The notes beneath the pieces were generated by a model. That model was given only the letters and a program-made list of their open reading frames with translations. It did no database searches and had not been told where the DNA came from. A stretch of 64,000 bases of DNA from Streptomyces qinglanensis (GTDB lineage: Bacteria; Actinomycetota; Actinomycetes; Streptomycetales; Streptomycetaceae), in the NCBI RefSeq assembly GCF_900111245.1, contig NZ_FOGO01000019.1:1-64000 (forward strand). Direction: 5' to 3'. A program made the position numbers and the translations under genes. This document shows positions 58,694 to 64,000 of this stretch, piece after piece (position 1 is the first letter of the stretch; every line of letters begins with the position of its first letter).

Positions 58694-60012
58694 TGCCCGG
58701 TCTCCTCGTCGTCGTTCGCCAGCGGTTCGTACACGAGCACGGCACGGTTGTCCGCACGCAGCCGCTCCGCCGCCACCTGCCGCACCTCCTCGCGGGTCAC
58801 GTCCAGGACGCGCCGCACCGCGGTGAGCGCGAGCTGGGGATCGCCGAAGAGCACCGCGTACCGGCACAGTTCGTCGGCCCGGCCGCCGACCGTGCCGAGC
58901 CGGTCCAGCCACTCGCGCTCCAGCTGGGCCTGGGCCCGCTCCATCTCCTCCTCGCTGGGCCCCTCCTCGGCGAAGCGGCGCAGCTCCTCGTCCACCGCCA
59001 CCTGGATGTCGGCGGTCTCCGCGCCGCTGGACGCCTTGATGTCCAGCCAGCCCAGCGAGGGGGCGCCCGCCAGCCGCAGCAGCCCGAAACCGGCCGCCAC
59101 GGCCGTACGGTCGTGCCGCACCAGCCGGGTGTAGAGCCGGGAGGACTCGCCGCCGCCGAGCGCGGTCAGCGCCAGGTCGGCGGCGTCCGCCTCGCGGGTG
59201 CCGTCGTGCGGCAGGCGGTAGCCGTTCATCAGCGCGCGGGAGGGCACGTCCTCCTCGACGACCTCCCGCTGCTCCTCCCCGACCGGGTCCGGGAGCGCAC
59301 CGTCCCGCGGGGGGCGCTTGCCGTCGTGGCCGGGGATGGAACCGAAGTACTTCTCGATCCAGGCCAGCGTCGTGTCCGGGTCGATGTCGCCGACCACCGA
59401 GAGGACGGCGTTGTTGGGCGCGTAGTAGGTGCGGAAGAACTCCCGTGCGTCCTCCAGCGAGGCCGCGTCCAGGTCGGCCATGGAACCGATCGGGGTGTGG
59501 TGGTAGGGGTGGCCCTCGGGGTAGACCATGGCCGTCATGCGTTCGAACGCGGTGCCGTAGGGCACGTTGTCGTAGCGCTGGCGGCGCTCGTTCTTGACCA
59601 CGTCGCGCTGGTTCTCCATGGACTCCTCGTCCAGCGCGGCCAGCAGCGAACCCATCCGGTCCGCCTCCAGCCACAGGGCGAGCTCCAGCTCGTGGGCCGG
59701 CATGGTCTCGAAGTAGTTGGTGCGCTCGAAGCTGGTCGTGCCGTTGAGCGAGCCGCCCGCACCCTGCACCAGCTCGAAGTGGCCGTTGCCCTGGACCTGC
59801 GCCGAGCCCTGGAACATCAGGTGCTCGAAGAGGTGGGCCAGGCCGGTGCGGCCCTCGGCCTCGTGGCGGGAACCGACGTCGTACCAGAGGCAGACAGCGG
59901 CGACGGGGGTCAGATGATCCTCGGAGAGCACCACCCGCAGGCCGTTGGCCAGCCGGTGCTCCGTCGCTGTCAGCCCACCGGTGGCCGGCGGGGGCGTGGC
60001 CGTGTGACCCAT
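58690..60012 (-). CDS. M16 zinc metallopeptidase, catalytic subunit
   Basis: A 440-residue peptidase. The inverted zinc motif HLFEH is at residues 60-64 and the third ligand is in the ENQRDVVKNE region about 75 residues later. YHHTPIGSMADLDAA and FYAPNNAVLSVVGDI-like segments are typical. No signal peptide is evident. It forms a heterodimer with the following gene, as in mitochondrial processing peptidase. Start ATG 60012. Confidence 0.93.
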   Translation of the reverse strand: MGHTATPPPATGGLTATEHRLANGLRVVLSEDHLTPVAAVCLWYDVGSRHEAEGRTGLAHLFEHLMFQGSAQVQGNGHFELVQGAGGSLNGTTSFERTNYFETMPAHELELALWLEADRMGSLLAALDEESMENQRDVVKNERRQRYDNVPYGTAFERMTAMVYPEGHPYHHTPIGSMADLDAASLEDAREFFRTYYAPNNAVLSVVGDIDPDTTLAWIEKYFGSIPGHDGKRPPRDGALPDPVGEEQREVVEEDVPSRALMNGYRLPHDGTREADAADLALTALGGGESSRLYTRLVRHDRTAVAAGFGLLRLAGAPSLGWLDIKASSGAETADIQVAVDEELRRFAEEGPSEEEMERAQAQLEREWLDRLGTVGGRADELCRYAVLFGDPQLALTAVRRVLDVTREEVRQVAAERLRADNRAVLVYEPLANDDEETGQ

Positions 60013-60285
60013 GGGCGTGGAGTCCCTTCGCTCGCGGGATGTCCCGGCCCGACGCCGGGAACTGCCGCCGCCGCGCGTCTCACGCGACCGGCGGCCCTGT
60101 CACTGTATGCAACCACGCCGACAAGGTGCGAAGTTCCCGTACGGTCTACCGAGCGACCGCCCTGTCAGTGCGGCGGTCCACAATGGTCGACCGGGACCCG
60201 TCCGGTCGGCCGACCGCAGGGCCCGTACCAGCCACAGCCGACAGCACAAGAGCGACCGCACGAAGCCGAAGGAGCCGCAGCCGCG

Positions 60286-62745
60286 ATGGCCCGCCGCAGT
60301 AAAAGCCGTACACCGGCACCGGAGCCGGGAGAGGACTTCGAGGAGCGCATCGTCGACATCGACGTCGTCGACGAGATGCAGGGCTCCTACCTGGAGTATG
60401 CGTATTCGGTCATCTACTCGCGCGCGCTCCCCGACGCCCGCGACGGGATGAAGCCCGTGCAGCGCCGGATCCTGTACCAGATGCACGAGATGGGGCTGCG
60501 CCCCGACAGGTCGTACGTGAAGTGCGCGCGCGTGGTGGGCGAGGTGATGGGAAAGCTCCACCCGCACGGCGACTCCCCCATCTACGACGCGCTCGTGCGC
60601 ATGGCGCAGGACTTCTCGATGCGCCTGCCGCTCGTGGACGGGCACGGGAACTTCGGTTCACTGGGCAACGACGACCCGCCGGCGGCGATGCGGTACACCG
60701 AGTGCCGCTCCGCGCCGGCCGCGGGACTGATGGTCGAGTCGATCGACGAGGAGACCGTCGACTTCGGCGCCAACTACGACGGCAGCGAGGAGGAGCCCGT
60801 CACGCTGCCGGCGGCCTACCCCAACCTGCTGGTCAACGGCTCCTCGGGGATCGCGGTCGGGATGGCGACGAACATGCCCCCGCACAACCTGGGCGAGGTC
60901 GTCGCGGCGGCCCGGCATCTGATCAAGCATCCGGGTGCCGACCTGGAGACCCTGATGGGTTTCATCCCCGGTCCCGATCTGCCGACCGGCGGCAAGATCG
61001 TCGGCCGGGAGGGCATCAGGGACGCCTACGTCTCCGGACGCGGCACCTTCAAGATCCGGGCGACGGTGTCGATCGAGCAGGTCACCGCCCGGCGCAAGGG
61101 CATCGTGGTCACCGAACTGCCGTTCGCCGTCGGTCCCGAGAAGGTCATCTCCAAGATCAAGGACCTGGTCAACGCGAAAAAGCTCCAGGGCATCGCGGAC
61201 GTCAAGGACCTCACCGACCGCGAGCACGGGCTCCGGCTGGTCATCGAGGTCAAGAACGGCTTCAACCCGGAGGCCGTGCTCTCCCAGCTCTACAAGCTGA
61301 CGCCGATGGAGGAGTCCTTCGGCATCAACAACGTCGCGCTGGTGGACGGCCAGCCCCTCACCCTCGGCCTCAAGGAGCTGCTGGAGGTCTACGTCGACCA
61401 CCGCTTCTCCGTGGTGCGCCGGCGCAGCGAGTTCCGGCGCGGCAAGCGGCGCGACCGGCTGCACCTGGTGGAGGGCCTGCTGGTGGCGCTCGTCGACATC
61501 GACGAGGTCATCAGAATCATCCGGTCGAGTGAGAACGCCGCCGAGGCAAAGACCTCGCTCATCTCCCGGTTCGGCCTCAGCGAGATCCAGACCCAGTACA
61601 TCCTGGACACTCCGCTGCGTCGGCTGACCAAGTTCGACCGGATCGAGCTGGAGGACGAGCGGGACCGGCTCAAGGGCGAGATCGAGCAGTTGACGCGCAT
61701 CCTGGAGTCGGACGCGGAGCTGCGCAAGCTGGTCTCCACGGAGCTCTCCGCCATCGCCAAGAAGTACAGCACGCCGCGCCGCACCGAGCTGCTGGACTCC
61801 GCCGAGGCCCCGGTCACCTCCGTTCCGCTGGAGGTCGCCGACGACCCCTGCCGGGTGCTGCTCTCCTCCACCGGCCTGCTCGCCCGCACGGCCAACGGCG
61901 AAGCCGAGTTCGGCCAGGCCCCCAAGCGCGTCAAACACGACGTGATCGTCTCCGCCGTGCCCGCCACCACCCGCGGCGAGGTCGGCGCCGTGACCTCGAC
62001 CGGCCGCCTGCTACGGCTGCAAGTGGTGGACCTGCCCCAGCTCCCGGAGTCGACCACCTCGCCCAACCTGGCGGGCGGGGCGCAGATCTCGGAATTCCTC
62101 ACCCTGGAGTCCGACGAGACGCTGATCTGCCTGACGACGCTGGACGAGTCCTCTCCCGGCCTGGCGATCGGCACCCAGCAGGGCATCGTCAAGCGCGTGG
62201 TCCCCGACTATCCGGCCAACCGCGGTGAGCTGGAGGTCATCACCCTCAAGGAAGGCGACCGCATCGTCGGAGGCGCCGAACTGCGCACCGGTGAGGAGGA
62301 CCTGGTCTTCATCACCGACGACGCGCAACTGCTGCGCTTCCAGGCCGGCCAGGTGCGCCCGCAGGGCCGCCCCGCGGGCGGGGTCGCGGGCATCAAGCTC
62401 GCCCAGGACGTGCAGGTGCTCTTCTTCGGCGCCGTCGACCCGGCCTCCGAGGCGGCGGTGTTCACCGCGGCCGGTGCGGAAGGCACCCTCGACGACTCGC
62501 TGAGCACCGCGAAGCTCACCCTGTTCGACCAGTACCCGCGCAAGGGCCGGGCGACGGGCGGCGTGCGCTGCCAGCGCTTCCTCAAGGGCGAGGACCGGCT
62601 GCGGCTGGCCTGGGCCGGCACCACACCCGCGCTGGCGGCGACCAAGAGCGGCGCCCCCGCCGAGCTGCCCGAACCCGATCCCCGCAGGGACGGGTCGGGG
62701 CTGCCGCTGAAGAAGCCGGTCGCCGCGGTGGCCGGACCCGTGTAG
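60286..62745 (+). CDS. parC: DNA topoisomerase IV subunit A (ParC/GyrA-like)
   Basis: An 819-residue type IIA topoisomerase A subunit. The quinolone-resistance region HPHGDSPIYDAL has Ser 97 and Asp 101; the catalytic Tyr 137 is in AAMRYTECRSA. A coiled-coil and a C-terminal beta-pinwheel with RGEVGAVTSTGRLLRL follow. It decatenates chromosomes with a ParE-type partner encoded elsewhere (parX is the Streptomyces name I recall). ATG 60286 follows AAGGAG; the open frame upstream is antisense to the M16 gene. A DNA gyrase A subunit is the alternative, but the acidic start and lack of a GyrA-box make topo IV likelier. Confidence 0.9.
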   Translation: MARRSKSRTPAPEPGEDFEERIVDIDVVDEMQGSYLEYAYSVIYSRALPDARDGMKPVQRRILYQMHEMGLRPDRSYVKCARVVGEVMGKLHPHGDSPIYDALVRMAQDFSMRLPLVDGHGNFGSLGNDDPPAAMRYTECRSAPAAGLMVESIDEETVDFGANYDGSEEEPVTLPAAYPNLLVNGSSGIAVGMATNMPPHNLGEVVAAARHLIKHPGADLETLMGFIPGPDLPTGGKIVGREGIRDAYVSGRGTFKIRATVSIEQVTARRKGIVVTELPFAVGPEKVISKIKDLVNAKKLQGIADVKDLTDREHGLRLVIEVKNGFNPEAVLSQLYKLTPMEESFGINNVALVDGQPLTLGLKELLEVYVDHRFSVVRRRSEFRRGKRRDRLHLVEGLLVALVDIDEVIRIIRSSENAAEAKTSLISRFGLSEIQTQYILDTPLRRLTKFDRIELEDERDRLKGEIEQLTRILESDAELRKLVSTELSAIAKKYSTPRRTELLDSAEAPVTSVPLEVADDPCRVLLSSTGLLARTANGEAEFGQAPKRVKHDVIVSAVPATTRGEVGAVTSTGRLLRLQVVDLPQLPESTTSPNLAGGAQISEFLTLESDETLICLTTLDESSPGLAIGTQQGIVKRVVPDYPANRGELEVITLKEGDRIVGGAELRTGEEDLVFITDDAQLLRFQAGQVRPQGRPAGGVAGIKLAQDVQVLFFGAVDPASEAAVFTAAGAEGTLDDSLSTAKLTLFDQYPRKGRATGGVRCQRFLKGEDRLRLAWAGTTPALAATKSGAPAELPEPDPRRDGSGLPLKKPVAAVAGPV

Positions 62746-62806
62746 CAGAACGTCCGGCAGTACGGCTTCCGGGAGTGCGGGCTCCCGGGACCGGCTGGTG
62801 CGTACC

Positions 62807-62860
62807 GGGGCCCGGGGCCGGAGGCGAGTGGCGCAGCCACCGGCTCCGGCCCCGGGCCCC
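62807..62860. terminator. Strong hairpin terminator after the topoisomerase gene
   Basis: GGGGCCCGGGGCCGGAG (62807-62823) pairs perfectly with CTCCGGCCCCGGGCCCC (62844-62860), a 17-bp stem with a 20-nt loop that can fold further (GTGGC/GCCAC). Confidence 0.88.
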
Positions 62861-62895
62861 GCGCTCTTCCACGGCCGCGTCGCGCCTTCGCAGGC

Positions 62896-62947
62896 CCGTC
62901 CGCCGATCCGTCCTGCACCGTCCGTCCGCCGATCCGTCCTGCACCAT
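62896..62947. repeat. Two 26-bp tandem repeats
   Basis: A unit CCGTCCGCCGATCCGTCCTG plus CACC(G/A)T occurs twice back to back, 62896-62921 and 62922-62947, with one mismatch; a fragment CCGTCC follows. It lies in the spacer between the convergent topoisomerase and regulator genes. Confidence 0.8.
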
Positions 62948-63024
62948 CCGTCCTCCGGCGTCCGCCGTCCTCGTTCCGCGCCACGCGCCGGTCCGGGAGG
63001 GCGACCCTCACGCTGCGGCTCGGG

Positions 63025-63930
63025 TCAGCGCTGCGACCCGGATTCCGCCGTGGACAACCTCTGCACTGCCCTGCCCTCCGTGGCACTCAGCTCCTGGGTT
63101 CGCACGACGGACAGCAGTTCCAGCCGCTCGGCTCCCGGGCTTCCGGGCGGAGCGCTGAACCACAGCAGGCGTTGGCGTCCGTCCTCGCTGAGGAGGTTGT
63201 AACAGTCGAGTTCGATGACGCCGAGCACGGGGTGGACGATCCTCTTGTGGTCCATGCGGCGCACCGCGACGTCGTGGGTGTCCCAGAGGGCCGCGAACTC
63301 CTGGCTGCGGCGGCGCAGCACGGCGACCATCTTCGTGACCTCCGGGTCCCGGCCCCGCCGGGCGGCCGCTGCCTGGAGGTCGGCCACGAACACCCGGGAG
63401 TGCTGCGGGTGGTCCTCGGGCGGGTAGATGTCGCGCGCCTGCGGGTCGGTGAACCAGCGGTACACGAAGCTCGCCGACGGACCGCGGTGTGCCGGGGAAC
63501 TGCCGAGCAGGGTCGAGGCCAGGTCGTTCTCCACCAAGGTTTCGTGCAGGTCGGTGATGACGCGCGCGGGAGTGTCGGACAGCCGGTCCAGGAGTCCGAG
63601 GAGCGCGGGCTGCACGTGTGCCGATGGTCCGGGTACGGACGGCGGGACCGGCCGTTCGGCCAGGTGGAACAGGTGGGCGCGCTCGTCGCCGTTCAGGCAC
63701 AGGGTCCGGGCGAGGGCGGCCAGGGTCTGGGCCGAGGGCTGCGCCCCGTTCTTCGTGCTGCCGCGTTCCAGTTCGGTGTAGTAGTCGGCTGACAGTCCCG
63801 CCAACTGGGCGACTTCCTCGCGGCGCAGCCCGGGGACGCGCCGCCGCGGGCCCTGGGGGAGACCGACCTCGGCGGGACGGATGCGGTCGCGGCGTGTCCT
63901 GAGGAAGGCGCCGAGTTCTGGAAGGTTCAC
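63025..63930 (-). CDS. XRE-family regulator with MmyB-like ligand-binding domain
   Basis: A 301-residue regulator of a large Streptomyces paralogous family. The HTH (residues about 5-75) has RRRVPGLRREEVAQLAGLSA and DYYTELERGS. The PAS-like MmyB domain (about 100-270) includes ARVITDLHETLVENDLAS, YRWFTDPQARDIYP and VLGVIELDCYNLLSEDG. The ligand is unknown (fatty acids bind the structural prototype). GTG 63930 has a close GGAGGG. It is the intact counterpart of the ruin at 5086-5680. Confidence 0.9.
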   Translation of the reverse strand: MNLPELGAFLRTRRDRIRPAEVGLPQGPRRRVPGLRREEVAQLAGLSADYYTELERGSTKNGAQPSAQTLAALARTLCLNGDERAHLFHLAERPVPPSVPGPSAHVQPALLGLLDRLSDTPARVITDLHETLVENDLASTLLGSSPAHRGPSASFVYRWFTDPQARDIYPPEDHPQHSRVFVADLQAAAARRGRDPEVTKMVAVLRRRSQEFAALWDTHDVAVRRMDHKRIVHPVLGVIELDCYNLLSEDGRQRLLWFSAPPGSPGAERLELLSVVRTQELSATEGRAVQRLSTAESGSQR

Positions 63931-64000
63931 CCCTCCATGGTCGCTCGCCCGCGGGAGCGCAGCCAGGGGATGGCATCCCCTGGGTAACCGCAGCCCTGGC

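Noticed and set aside
58681..60285. N-terminal extension of the topoisomerase frame
   Set aside because: The frame is open for 535 codons upstream, but this part is antisense to the M16 peptidase gene; the ribosome site and family start are at 60286.
62896..62947. Possible CRISPR array
   Set aside because: Two contiguous 26-bp copies without spacers and no cas genes; a simple tandem duplication.

Overview
The window is high-GC DNA of a filamentous actinomycete, almost certainly a Streptomyces or close relative. The clues are GC-saturated third codon positions, frequent GTG and TTG starts, 4-nt stop/start overlaps, and a characteristic housekeeping gene set: sepH, cutRS, a coproporphyrin-type ferrochelatase with iron-sulfur cysteines, DUF3710, DUF4193, DUF3159 and DUF5998 proteins, and a c-di-AMP riboswitch before a cell-wall peptidase. 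No rRNA, tRNA, CRISPR array or recognisable transposase was seen.

Left part, about 1-23.5 kb, is accessory. It opens with the start of a nonribosomal peptide synthetase (NRPS; cut by the window edge) divergent from a methyltransferase / cytochrome P450 / nitric oxide synthase set. This suggests a pathway that may nitrate an amino acid, as in thaxtomin and rufomycin biosynthesis. A decayed XRE-family regulator lies directly behind the nitric oxide synthase gene. Next is a reactive-sulfur block (5.7-9.5 kb): a CstR-like repressor, a rhodanese-membrane fusion, a TauE/SafE permease, a rhodanese and a persulfide dioxygenase-rhodanese fusion, with three near-identical palindromic operators. Then come a small methyltransferase, a Tat-exported epoxide-hydrolase-like protein divergent from an XRE-cupin regulator, a secreted protein made of three 40-residue repeats, a BRCT-domain gene scrap, an ECF42-type sigma factor with its DGPF partner, a WYL regulator and a RidA-like protein. 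From 19.5 to 23.5 kb the DNA is a graveyard: a broken LuxR response regulator, a Doc-type toxin with ribbon-helix-helix antitoxin, a degenerate copy of the 3' end of the neighbouring rRNA/tRNA methyltransferase gene, and a frameshifted protein with a nuclease-like ExK motif. This looks like the remains of an integration hot spot.

Right part, about 23.5-63 kb, is core genome. It holds a TrmA/RlmD-type RNA methyltransferase; a potassium block (KimA-like transporter, two TrkA-type NAD-binding proteins, KdpD/KdpE without any kdpFABC); dut and neighbours; the CutRS two-component system with direct repeats upstream; inositol monophosphatase, ferrochelatase and a sugar-lactone oxidase; a membrane protein with repeated DATRxL motifs; sepH; a thiosulfate sulfurtransferase; thymidine kinase; a phosphodiesterase-like protein; a Pat-type protein acetyltransferase; HPr; an M23 peptidase under a c-di-AMP riboswitch; a catalytic/non-catalytic M16 peptidase pair; and the topoisomerase IV A subunit. 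The window ends with an intact XRE/MmyB-like regulator of the same family as the ruin at 5 kb.

Functional links: c-di-AMP probably ties the riboswitch-controlled peptidase to the potassium genes; CstR probably ties the sulfur genes together; CutRS, SepH and the M23 and M16 peptidases all serve envelope and growth functions. The assignments rest on reading the translations and motifs by eye; no database search was run.
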